This document shows, in pieces, positions 28,119 to 36,144 of a DNA stretch of 64,000 bases; the stretch's first letter is position 1, and each line of letters opens with the position of its first letter. The DNA is taken from contig JAPLKB010000058.1 of assembly GCA_026388275.1 (NCBI GenBank), positions 676-64,675 of the forward strand. The letters are read 5' to 3'. The notes beneath the pieces are model-generated. The model did no database searches. It worked only from the letters and a program-made list of their open reading frames with translations, and was not told the origin of the DNA. The stretch comes from Pseudomonadota bacterium (GTDB taxonomy: Bacteria > Desulfobacterota > Syntrophorhabdia > Syntrophorhabdales > Syntrophorhabdaceae). The translations under genes and the position numbers were made by a program.

Positions 28119-28349
28119 ATGGCTGGGAAAATATTTTACAGAGAAAGGGAAAAAGTTGAAGAAGGTAAAAAACAGCCGAGATTCAAACTGGTTGCTGTGG
28201 CAGATGTGAGCTTGAAGATTTACGGTAAACATCTGAGGAAAAGCGAACTTGAACAGATTGCCCGGGCAGTTGGCGCAGAGCTTGTGCTGCTTTCGCATGG
28301 CGACAAAAAATATAAAGAAAATTCTGAAAATGTGGAGGTTGAGTCCTGA
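28119..28349 (+). CDS. Small protein encoded before the Mo storage protein
   Basis: A 76-residue, highly charged protein. It starts AGKIFYREREKVEEGKKQPRFKLVAVAD, with a predicted short beta-strand followed by helix KSELEQIARAVGAELVLLS and an acidic tail. A strong AAAGGAGG precedes ATG 28119. I do not recognise the family. It lies 60 bases upstream of the molybdenum storage protein gene, on the same strand and probably co-transcribed, so a role in metal storage or its assembly is a reasonable guess only. Confidence 0.7.
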   Translation: MAGKIFYREREKVEEGKKQPRFKLVAVADVSLKIYGKHLRKSELEQIARAVGAELVLLSHGDKKYKENSENVEVES

Positions 28350-28409
28350 CATAAGATGAGATTTATCACAAGAAGTATATAAGTAAATAAATCGCTGGAA
28401 GAGGTATAT

Positions 28410-29240
28410 ATGACCCTTATAAGAGAGAGGGATGGACGTCGTCTGCATATCAAAAGCAAGCTTATGGGTGAAAGCCTTGTAGGTAAAACCTTTGTCGAAG
28501 GTTTAGAAATAGCTCCACAGGAAAGACTTTTTCCTGATGTAAATATCATAAAAATTGGCGGTCAATCTATTTGTGACAGAGGTGCAAAGGCGCTTCCGCC
28601 GATTATTCAGGAAATTATAGAAAACAGCAAGAACCATAAGATGCTTTTAACAACAGGCGGTGGAACAAGAAGCAGACATATTTACACGATCGGTCTTGAA
28701 CTCGGCATGCCCACAGGCATACTTGCGAAATTCGGAAGTTCCATATCAGAGCAGAATGCATTGCTTGTTTCAATGCTCCTTGCTCAACATGGTGGTATAA
28801 AGATCGGCCACGATGAGATTGTCAAACTTGTTAATTATTTTGCACAGGGGTGTATTCCGGTTATGCACGGCATGCCGCCATATGATTATTTTGCATTGCC
28901 TCCGGCAAAGGGACGTATACCTGTTCATCGTACGGATGTCGGAACAATACTTATGGCAAATTTGATCGGTGCACGCAAATGTATCTTTATTAAAGATGAA
29001 AAGGGCCTCTACACGGATGATCCTAAGAAAAATCCCCAAGCTGAATTTATACCTGAAATAGGTGCAAAATCATTGATTGAGAAGGATCTGGAAGATCTTA
29101 TTATTGAACGTCCATGCCTTGAGATCCTTCAGAACAGTGAAGTGCTTAATGAAATCCAGATCATTAACGGTCTGGAAAAAGGAAATATAACACGTGCTCT
29201 TAATGGGGAACATGTGGGAACCACTATCTTCAAAGAGTAA
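28410..29240 (+). CDS. Molybdenum/tungsten storage protein subunit (MoSto)
   Basis: A 276-residue amino-acid-kinase-fold protein closely resembling MoSto subunits. It shows the ATP-side motif VNIIKIGGQSICDRG, the loop TTGGGTRSRHIY, and the nucleotide region FIKDEKGLYTDDP shared with UMP kinase. In Azotobacter, MosA and MosB form a hexameric cage that stores polyoxomolybdate or polyoxotungstate at the expense of ATP. Here there is only one subunit gene, which suggests a homomeric cage or a second subunit elsewhere. Its position after TupABC links uptake with storage. Start ATG 28410 follows GAAGAGG. Confidence 0.9.
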   Translation: MTLIRERDGRRLHIKSKLMGESLVGKTFVEGLEIAPQERLFPDVNIIKIGGQSICDRGAKALPPIIQEIIENSKNHKMLLTTGGGTRSRHIYTIGLELGMPTGILAKFGSSISEQNALLVSMLLAQHGGIKIGHDEIVKLVNYFAQGCIPVMHGMPPYDYFALPPAKGRIPVHRTDVGTILMANLIGARKCIFIKDEKGLYTDDPKKNPQAEFIPEIGAKSLIEKDLEDLIIERPCLEILQNSEVLNEIQIINGLEKGNITRALNGEHVGTTIFKE

Positions 29241-29320
29241 AGTTATAGACTTAATACCATGCTTATTTGAACAGGGAATTTCCGCAGAAGATTTAATTCC
29301 GTTTATAGGTTAAAACATCA

Positions 29321-29352
29321 AAAAAAAGGGAGGCATTCAGCCCCCCCTTTTT
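29321..29352. terminator. Intrinsic terminator after MoSto
   Basis: AAAAAGGGAGG and CCCCCCTTTTT pair around CATTCAG with one mismatch. A-rich and T-rich flanks let it act for the MoSto operon and for the convergent porin gene. Confidence 0.8.
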
Positions 29353-29375
29353 AACCGAATATATTCAAAGTATTG

Positions 29376-30722
29376 TTAGAACTTGAAGAGGAAATCCAAC
29401 TGTCCCAAGTTTTCCACAGACTGGTTGCCGTTTCTATTAGCGGCTGCTGGAACCGGTCGAACTGTCCAGGTATTGTAGTAATTCAGCCCGAGACTTATAT
29501 TTTTTGTCAAGCCGAAGGCAGCCTTAATCCTGTGACCCATCGCATTCGTGGCGCCGCCGTAAAAGCTTGTGTCAGGGAATATATCGAGCACGGAGTCTCT
29601 TTCATACCTGCGGAATGTGTATTCGAGGTTCCAGTCGGCAAAGTTTACAATGCTCGGATATCCTATGTTGAACCCGGCAAGATACGCCTTGTTGTCACGT
29701 CTGGGATCAGAGTTGGTAATATATCCGCCCAGAATGGCGAAATAAGGTATCATCTTTGAACCGAAGGGGTTCTTGAAGCCCAACTCGGTGCCGAAGGTGT
29801 ATGCATTGTACTCGTAGAGATAATTCCCTTTACTATTGAGCGTGTTGGTAGCTGTTGTCCCCGTAAAGGGAGTAAATCTTGCGACATTGTCGAAACCATA
29901 GTATCCGGCGGTGAGCCTCAGGGATGTATCCTTGGTGAAATTAAGCTTGATACCTGGCTGGGCCACATACATGATGGCATCAGGATCGGTTGTTCTCTCT
30001 GAAAGGAGATAGAATGCTCCGTCAAAAAAGAGATCGACATAGGGAGATACGGTACCGCTCAGTTTGATTGCAGCACCTTCAGGGTTTACTTCGCTGCATA
30101 GAAAAAAGTCTGAGGGCTGCCATACAGGGTTATTGAATTTACCGCCCATGATGGAGAACCACTTTGCCGGCTTGTACGTAACGTATGCAGTGTCTATCCA
30201 GACCGGTTTCCTGGTAAAGGAGTCGCTCAATGTCTGGTTTCCGGAGCGCGCATTGCCGTTTGCACCGGCTAAGGTACTGGCATATTCTCCACTGCCGAGC
30301 CCAAAGCCTACCGTAACCTGGTCGGTTATTGCTGTTTCAGCGCCCACTCTCAGTCTATACCGGAGTCTTTCACGCGTGCCCTTTGTGTTGTTCTCCAGCC
30401 TGTCACTAACTTCACCGCGCAGCCTGAGGTCTCCCTTGAATTTTGTATTCTTTAGCCAATCCGGTGTTTCCCATTCCTTTTTTGCTTCATCATTCTTTGC
30501 CAATGTTTGTTTTGTCGCTGCTTCCTCTTTTGCCTTTGCTGCCTCTTTGGCAGCAATCTCCTTGGTTTCTTTTGCAATACTTTGAGCTTCTGAAGACGTG
30601 ATGATCCCTTTTTTCTCGAGTATCTTCAGCAAAACCTCCATTTCACTGCTTGATCCATACGCGGAATGTGTAAAAAAGATTGCAATAAATAAACCTGTCA
30701 AAGCATAGAACCATTTTTTCAT
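29376..30722 (-). CDS. Outer-membrane porin with N-terminal coiled coil
   Basis: A 448-residue outer-membrane protein. The signal peptide (MKKWFYALTGLFIAIFFTHSAYG) is followed by a short helical segment (MEVLLKILEKKGIITSSEAQSIAKE) and an alanine/glutamate-rich coiled coil to about residue 85. A long beta-barrel of alternating Tyr/Phe/Gly strands then ends in Phe (FLFKF), the usual barrel-assembly signal. It matches the putative porin group (Porin_5-like). Probably a general diffusion or anion channel; no substrate can be assigned. Monocistronic. Confidence 0.85.
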   Translation of the reverse strand: MKKWFYALTGLFIAIFFTHSAYGSSSEMEVLLKILEKKGIITSSEAQSIAKETKEIAAKEAAKAKEEAATKQTLAKNDEAKKEWETPDWLKNTKFKGDLRLRGEVSDRLENNTKGTRERLRYRLRVGAETAITDQVTVGFGLGSGEYASTLAGANGNARSGNQTLSDSFTRKPVWIDTAYVTYKPAKWFSIMGGKFNNPVWQPSDFFLCSEVNPEGAAIKLSGTVSPYVDLFFDGAFYLLSERTTDPDAIMYVAQPGIKLNFTKDTSLRLTAGYYGFDNVARFTPFTGTTATNTLNSKGNYLYEYNAYTFGTELGFKNPFGSKMIPYFAILGGYITNSDPRRDNKAYLAGFNIGYPSIVNFADWNLEYTFRRYERDSVLDIFPDTSFYGGATNAMGHRIKAAFGLTKNISLGLNYYNTWTVRPVPAAANRNGNQSVENLGQLDFLFKF

Positions 30723-31153
30723 CTCTCTTCTCCTTTCTAATAATCTAACATTCTGTATTTCTTCCGAATGATCCTCTAAATTCCTGTTTTCATATTTTGC
30801 TACTACATTTCATAAAACTTTTGACAATACCCTAATGCTGAAAGTCATAATATAAAGTTTTTCTACTACAATATTTTTTTAATGTATCACAAAAAGGTAT
30901 TATTATCTATAATAAAGAAAATATGTAACTAATAATCAATATATGGATATTATCAAGTATTTAACTATCGAATATATATTCTTAGATTATCCCTCAATTA
31001 TTGTTGGAAAATATTTACAAAAGCATTGCCTGATGTATTATTTTGTAATTTTCCTGTTTTTACGGGGACAGGCTCAATATAAGCAGATAAAACAAAGCGA
31101 TATCCCACGTAGGCGGGACATACAATAATTTAAACTATATTTTTCATTGAATA
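30723..31153. other. Intergenic region upstream of the porin gene
   Basis: AT-rich leader and promoter region of the porin, on the minus strand. A partial copy of the small palindrome seen at 12-33 lies near 31104-31124 (GCGGGACATA). No gene is seen. Confidence 0.5.
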
Positions 31154-31186
31154 AAAAAAGGCCGTTCCTCTTTGCGAGGAACGGCC
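31154..31186 (-). terminator. Intrinsic terminator of the thiolase operon
   Basis: GGCCGTTCCTC and GAGGAACGGCC pair perfectly around a five-base loop. On the minus strand the stem is followed by seven T. Confidence 0.9.
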
Positions 31187-31244
31187 GAAGCAATGTGAGC
31201 ATGAACCTGAAAGCAGTTCCGGCTTATGCTCTTGTATTTCTGGT

Positions 31245-32456
31245 TTAGCCTACCTTAAAGATCATAGCAGCGCCGGTGTCGCCTGCTGCGCAGCCTGTCC
31301 AGAGACAATAGCCGCCACCGAGGATAACCATTTCCTCGAGCATCTCGGCAATAATTCTGCCTGCTGTCGGAGCCTGGGGGTGACCATAGATCAAAGAGCA
31401 TCCGTAGTTGTTCATCTTCATAATATCGTTGCCCATCTTCTTTGCGAAATTGAGATCGTTGGCTGTAAAAGGGTTGTGGCTCTTAATGGCCTTCATATCA
31501 GAGATCTTGAGGCCTGCATTGGCGAGAGCCATCTGAGCAGCCGGTACGGGAGCTGCAGCCATGAAACCAGGATCGACGCGGGTGTAACCGTAGGAGACAA
31601 TTTGTATTTCTATCTTTGGATCAGCACTCAACTCTTTTGCTTTGTCACGAGTGGTCACGATGAATCCGCAGTTGCCGTCAGCAGGGAATGTCTGTGCGCC
31701 GAAGCTGTGGATTCCACCCTTCTCAGCCGGTCCAAGCTTTGCCAGACCTTCTGCTGTGGTAGAGGTTACGCCTTCGTCTGTTTCTACAAGCATGGTTTTC
31801 TTCTTGGAAAGCTTTACCTCTGCAGGGAACATATATTTTTTCTGGAATTCTCTGTCGTTCTTAAGTGAGTCCTGATACTGCTCGTAGCGGCGTAGGACTA
31901 CTGCATCAGACTCTTCTTTGGTAAATCCACCTAACTTGGCTACATTCTCAGCAGTCCCTACCATCTTTGTAGGTGGCATAACATTTGGGTCAGCGTTGAA
32001 GTTGTCCATCAGCCAGTTCTCAGCGATTACTTCTCCACCTGGACCCATCGGGTTCGGCCAAATGGTGTGAGCCCCGTTGGAAGTGCGGTCGGTCATAAGG
32101 CCAAAGGCTACGTTCATAGAGCCCTGTTCTATAGCAAGAGCAGCAAGGTTAAGGATAGTGGTGGATGTGGTGCACGCCTGATTGATCATGAGGCCGGGTA
32201 CATTCTTTTTGTTGTCTGTCAACATGCCTGCTGCCCAGTTGTGGCTGTAAAACAGGTGATGCTGGTGAATGGTGATGCCAAAATACAGATAGTCAATGAT
32301 GCCCGGATCTATCTTCTTTTTCTCCAAAAACCACCTTCTTGCTGTTTTGGCGCCTAATTCAATGGCGTTCTCATTCTGCATACTTCCCTGCCAGCGGCAA
32401 AACGGTGTTGAGTAGTAGCCGTTGTAAGGTATATAAGCTTTTGTAAAAGTGTTCAT
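31245..32456 (-). CDS. Acetyl-CoA acetyltransferase (thiolase) family protein, distal paralogue
   Basis: A 403-residue thiolase-superfamily enzyme that should cleave or form a beta-ketoacyl-CoA. Nucleophile Cys95 sits in INQACTTSTT. The His motif is YGHPQAPTAGR, and the second catalytic Cys is in TGCAAGDTG near the C-terminus. The usual NEAFA motif is changed to NPFTAND. It is a close tandem paralogue of the preceding gene, with its own GGAGG site and a terminator-like hairpin between them. The variant motifs may mean a different acyl substrate. Last gene of the minus-strand hbd-crt-thiolase cluster. Confidence 0.85.
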   Translation of the reverse strand: MNTFTKAYIPYNGYYSTPFCRWQGSMQNENAIELGAKTARRWFLEKKKIDPGIIDYLYFGITIHQHHLFYSHNWAAGMLTDNKKNVPGLMINQACTTSTTILNLAALAIEQGSMNVAFGLMTDRTSNGAHTIWPNPMGPGGEVIAENWLMDNFNADPNVMPPTKMVGTAENVAKLGGFTKEESDAVVLRRYEQYQDSLKNDREFQKKYMFPAEVKLSKKKTMLVETDEGVTSTTAEGLAKLGPAEKGGIHSFGAQTFPADGNCGFIVTTRDKAKELSADPKIEIQIVSYGYTRVDPGFMAAAPVPAAQMALANAGLKISDMKAIKSHNPFTANDLNFAKKMGNDIMKMNNYGCSLIYGHPQAPTAGRIIAEMLEEMVILGGGYCLWTGCAAGDTGAAMIFKVG

Positions 32457-32569
32457 GTAATTACCTCCTGGTTAATTGATTTGAACTGCAAGGGATTTCT
32501 GTATACATAATTTTATTAAATTTTAAAATCTTTTCATTCTTAAAACAACTAAATTCCTTCATATTGATG

Positions 32570-32601
32570 AAAAAGGCTGTTCCTCGTAGGAAAGAACAGC
32601 C
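32570..32601 (-). terminator. Terminator-like hairpin between the two thiolase genes
   Basis: GGCTGTTC pairs with GAACAGCC; on the minus strand the stem is followed by TTTTTC. It resembles the main terminator at 31154-31186 in its stem (GGCxGTTC), which suggests that the duplication included the gene end. Confidence 0.65.
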
Positions 32602-32649
32602 ATGTTATGTGAAATGGACATATAAATCCATCTCCCGGAAATTGCCTTA

Positions 32650-33855
32650 TCAGCCTACCTTTACAATTAAAGTAGCAGCAGTGTCGCCTGCTGCGCAACC
32701 GGTGAACAGACCATATCCTCCACCGAGAATGGTCAATTCTTCTATCATTTCAATAATGCCCCTGCCTGCTGTAGGTCCCTGTGGATGTCCGTAAATAAGG
32801 GATGATCCATAGTTATTCATCTTCATAACATCTACGCCAAATTTTTTAGCAAAGTTAACATCATTGATTGCAAAGGGGTTGTGTGATTTAAACGATTTTA
32901 TATCGCCAATTTTCAAACCTGCATTGGCAAGTGCCATTTCGGATGCAGGCACAGGGGCTGCAGGCATAAACGCCGGTTTTGTTCTTGCAAAACCATAGGA
33001 AACGATCTGTATTTCTACACCGGGATCTGTACTAAACTCTTTAGCCTTGTCTTTTGTAGTAACGATAATACCGCAGTTGCCGTCGGCAGGGAATGTCTGT
33101 GCGCCGAAGCTATGTACTGCACCCGGACGTACCGGTTTCAGTTTTGCAAGTCCTTCTGCAGTGGTTGGAGTCCATCCCTCATCCACTTCCACGAGTTTTT
33201 TATTTTTTTTGTCAACAACGCATAACGGAGCAAACATATAACGCTTCTGAAATGCCCTGTCATTGGCAAGAGCATCCTGATACTGTTGATAGCGTTTCAA
33301 AACTACTGCATCGCACTCTTCTTTTGTAGCGCCTATTTCCTTGGCAACGTTTTCTCCTGTTTCTACCATAGCAACAGGCACGCGTGGATTACCGCCGAAA
33401 TTATCCATATTCCAGTCTTCACGATAGGGTTCGCCGCCTGGTCCAAGTGGGTTTCCCCAGACAGTGTGTGGTCCGTTTGAGCAACGATCAGTCATAAGGC
33501 CAAAAGCTACATCATATGCACCAAGTTCCATATCTTTGGCTGCAAGAGCAAGAATGGTTGTAGAGGTTGAACATGCCTGATGAATAAACAGGCCGGGTAC
33601 TAATTTCTTGTCGTCTGTCAATATTGCTGCTGACCATTGATGACTGAAAAACCAGTGATGCTGGGCAATGGTAGTGCCGTAGTACAGATAGTCAATTACA
33701 GTTGGATCCATTTTTCTTTTTTCCAGGAACCATCTCCTGGCTGTCTCAGCGCCAAGTGTAATGGAGTTGTCATGCTGCATGCTTCCCTGCCAGCGGCAGA
33801 AAGGAGAAGAATAGTAACCCCCGTAGGGTATATATGCTTTTGTAAAACTGTTCAT
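32650..33855 (-). CDS. Acetyl-CoA acetyltransferase (thiolase) family protein, proximal paralogue
   Basis: A 401-residue thiolase-superfamily enzyme, by eye mostly identical in layout to the distal copy. Nucleophile Cys95 is in IHQACSTSTT, with YGHPQGPTAGR for the His motif and TGCAAGDTA for the second Cys. NPFAIND replaces NEAFA. It probably converts acetoacetyl-CoA plus CoA to two acetyl-CoA in the pathway with the crotonase and dehydrogenase genes just upstream. Start ATG 33855 follows AGGAGG. Neither paralogue has a targeting sequence. Confidence 0.87.
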   Translation of the reverse strand: MNSFTKAYIPYGGYYSSPFCRWQGSMQHDNSITLGAETARRWFLEKRKMDPTVIDYLYYGTTIAQHHWFFSHQWSAAILTDDKKLVPGLFIHQACSTSTTILALAAKDMELGAYDVAFGLMTDRCSNGPHTVWGNPLGPGGEPYREDWNMDNFGGNPRVPVAMVETGENVAKEIGATKEECDAVVLKRYQQYQDALANDRAFQKRYMFAPLCVVDKKNKKLVEVDEGWTPTTAEGLAKLKPVRPGAVHSFGAQTFPADGNCGIIVTTKDKAKEFSTDPGVEIQIVSYGFARTKPAFMPAAPVPASEMALANAGLKIGDIKSFKSHNPFAINDVNFAKKFGVDVMKMNNYGSSLIYGHPQGPTAGRGIIEMIEELTILGGGYGLFTGCAAGDTAATLIVKVG

Positions 33856-33915
33856 AATAAATTGCCTCCTGAGTTATATAATTCAAGCCACTAGGGCATG
33901 TAAGATATGCAAAAT

Positions 33916-34695
33916 TTATTTGCCTTTAAAGGTCGGTTTCCTTTTTTCATTAAACGCCGCAAAGCCTTCTCTGCCGTCTTCTGAGACGTAGGTAATGACA
34001 AAGCAGTTATTCTCGTATGTGATCGCCGACTGAAGATCCATGTTTATACCGTTGTCAATGGCGTTCTTTAGAAGACTTAGAGCCACTTTAGGCTTTGCAG
34101 CGAGCTTCTTTGCCATTGCTTTTGCTTCATCCAGGAGCTTATCTTTTGGAACGACTTTATTTACCAGTCCTATGCGATATGCTTCATCACCGCTAACTGT
34201 ATCGCCCATAAAAAGAAGTTCCTTTGCCTTTGCAACCCCTATAAGCCTGGGCAGCCTCTGTGTGCCGCCCGAACCAGGTATAATACCAAGATTTACTTCA
34301 GGGCAGCCTATGTTTGCGTCGCTTGCTGCAATTCTTAGATCACAGGCAAGAGCAAGTTCACATCCACCTCCAAAAACAAAACCAAAAAGTACCGCAATTG
34401 TAGGTTTCTGAATACCAGCAACCTTATCAAGGCACATTCTGGAGATCCGTCCAAAGGCGAAATAATCCGGTATAGATTTACCTGCTACTTCTTTAACGTC
34501 GAGACCTGCTGCAAAGGCCTTTGCGCCTTCCCCTGTAAGTAGAATAACATTTACTGATTCATCATTTTCAAGATCGCAGAAGGCATTGTAAACATCAGTA
34601 TATGCCTGAGCATTCAATGAGTTGACAGGCGGTCTGTTCAGTTTGACTATTGCAACTCCTTCTTCTTTCTCAATTAATAAGGTTTCGTAAGCCAT
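33916..34695 (-). CDS. Enoyl-CoA hydratase/crotonase
   Basis: A 259-residue crotonase-family hydratase interconverting crotonyl-CoA and 3-hydroxybutyryl-CoA. The CoA/oxyanion region FAAGLDVKEV is present. Both catalytic glutamates are visible, in GGGCELA and in CPEVNLGIIPGSGGTQRL. Start ATG 34695 follows AAGGGGG. It lies 14 bases after the 3-hydroxyacyl-CoA dehydrogenase gene and upstream of the thiolases. The order hbd-crt-thl fits beta-oxidation of C4 intermediates, as in the lower benzoate pathway or butyrate metabolism. Confidence 0.93.
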   Translation of the reverse strand: MAYETLLIEKEEGVAIVKLNRPPVNSLNAQAYTDVYNAFCDLENDESVNVILLTGEGAKAFAAGLDVKEVAGKSIPDYFAFGRISRMCLDKVAGIQKPTIAVLFGFVFGGGCELALACDLRIAASDANIGCPEVNLGIIPGSGGTQRLPRLIGVAKAKELLFMGDTVSGDEAYRIGLVNKVVPKDKLLDEAKAMAKKLAAKPKVALSLLKNAIDNGINMDLQSAITYENNCFVITYVSEDGREGFAAFNEKRKPTFKGK

Positions 34696-34709
34696 ATTTA
34701 CCCCCTTAA

Positions 34710-35573
34710 TTATTTTTTTGGATAGTCATACCAGCCTGCCCCTGATTTCATGCCGAGACGGCCAGCCTTAACCATATCCTTCAAAAGACGAGGCGCTACC
34801 CACTTAAGTTCCTTGTTGTGTTCCTGGAAGAAATAGTTAACAACGTTCAAAAGGATATCAACGCCTGTGAGATCGATGAGTTCCAACGGTCCCATTGGGT
34901 AGTTTAGTCCAAGCTTTGCAGCCTTGTCAATATCTTCTTTTGATGCTACGCCTTCCTGGAGCAGACAAATGCCCTCAACCAGATGTGGCACCATGAGCCT
35001 GTTGACTACAAAACCGGGTACGTCTTTTTTTACTTCTATAGGTTCTTTACCGAGTTTTCTGGAAAGGTCCATACAGGTTGCAATGGTCTCATCGCTTGCA
35101 TAGTAGCTTCTGATAACTTCAACCAGCCGCATAAGTGGAACCGGATTAAAAAAATGCATACCTGCAACCTTATCCGGTCTCGATGTTGCTTTTGCGATTT
35201 CGGTAATCGACATTGATGATGTATTGCTGGTAATAATAGCCTCTTTCTTTGTAATCTCATCTAACTGTTTGAATACCTTTTTCTTTAGGTCCATTTCTTC
35301 AAGAACAGCTTCAACAACAAAATCGGCATCTTTCATGTCCGCTATATTTGTCGTTCCCTTGATTTTCCCCATAATCGTGGCCTTAACATCGGCAGTTATC
35401 TTGCCCTTTTCCACGCTCTTAGAAAGGAATTTGTCAATGTTCTTCAGGCCGTTCTGTACAAACTTGTCTTCGATATCGCACAATACAACATCATAGCCTG
35501 CCTGAGCAGCTATCTGTGCAATCCCGTTTCCCATTGTTCCTGCACCTAAAACGCCAATTGTCTTAATAACCAT
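34710..35573 (-). CDS. hbd: 3-hydroxybutyryl-CoA dehydrogenase
   Basis: A 287-residue NAD(P)-dependent dehydrogenase oxidising 3-hydroxybutyryl-CoA to acetoacetyl-CoA. Its Rossmann motif is IGVLGAGTMGNGIAQIAAQAG, Ser/Asn active-site region SNTSSMSITEIA, and catalytic His in MHFFNPVPLMRLVEVI. The C-terminal helical domain includes PGFVVNRL. Length is typical. First gene of the operon, with a strong AGGAGG before ATG 35573. An inverted repeat at 35606-35623 could be the operator. Direction of flux cannot be read from sequence; in a syntroph, oxidation is likely. Confidence 0.95.
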   Translation of the reverse strand: MVIKTIGVLGAGTMGNGIAQIAAQAGYDVVLCDIEDKFVQNGLKNIDKFLSKSVEKGKITADVKATIMGKIKGTTNIADMKDADFVVEAVLEEMDLKKKVFKQLDEITKKEAIITSNTSSMSITEIAKATSRPDKVAGMHFFNPVPLMRLVEVIRSYYASDETIATCMDLSRKLGKEPIEVKKDVPGFVVNRLMVPHLVEGICLLQEGVASKEDIDKAAKLGLNYPMGPLELIDLTGVDILLNVVNYFFQEHNKELKWVAPRLLKDMVKAGRLGMKSGAGWYDYPKK

Positions 35574-35605
35574 TATTTCCTCCTTTATTTATTTTGATTA
35601 TTTTA

Positions 35606-35623
35606 TGCATTTGCATAAATGCA
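35606..35623. promoter_or_regulatory. Operator-like inverted repeat upstream of hbd
   Basis: TGCATTT (35606-35612) and AAATGCA (35617-35623) flank GCAT. This 7-bp dyad lies 33-50 bases before the hbd start codon, where a TetR/FadR-type repressor could block the promoter. No regulator gene adjoins. Confidence 0.4.
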
Positions 35624-35932
35624 ATCAATCAGTTGTGCTATTTATGATTAATAATAATATAAAATAATTGATAAATAAGTAAAAAAATAACAAATAGATA
35701 ACAATTATCCCAATATTAATAGCATATAAGGTAAGCTGTATCAACAAAATAATAAAAATCCTATTTATTTTTGTAAAAATGATTCAATGAAAAACAATTA
35801 AGTTTGGTAGATTTGTGTCAATATATTTTCGATGGGATTAAATATTGCGGATGGCATCAATAACAACTGCTGATTCCAATTCACCTTCAATCATATAACT
35901 TTGTTGACTCCTCCTTACGCTCCTCTATTTCT

Positions 35933-36019
35933 GGGGCTCACGTCGCCCCCTCCACCGGCATTAAGCCACGACCCGCAAGCGGGTACCCCGGCCTCCCCTT
36001 CTCGCTCACTGTGTGAGCT
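35933..36019 (+). repeat. Dispersed GC-rich repeat, family 2, copy A
   Basis: A GC-rich island in an AT-rich intergenic region. It shares two blocks with the inverted copy at 58303-58403: one around CGTCGCCCCCTCC and CCGGCA...AAGCC (35933-35967), the other GCCTCCCCTTCTCGC plus CTGTGTGAGCT (35991-36019). Between the blocks lies a small hairpin ACCCGC-AA-GCGGGT (35971-35984). No open frame or transposase is present. Function unknown. Confidence 0.7.
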
Positions 36020-36144
36020 AATACCTGCGTTGGCTCGTCGTCGTCGCCTCGTTCTATTTATGAATCCGAATTGGTATAATATCTGATTTATTCAGCTAAT
36101 TATGCATAGACAATGGGAAGTAAAAGACGTTTTCCGATGATTGT

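Larger units (their letters stand above)
35574..36144. other. Intergenic region between hbd and the hybrid kinase gene
   Basis: About 570 bases. The first half is AT-rich and should hold the hbd promoter and the dyad at 35606-35623. The second half holds repeat family 2 copy A and its GC-rich flank to about 36060. No gene is seen. Confidence 0.55.
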
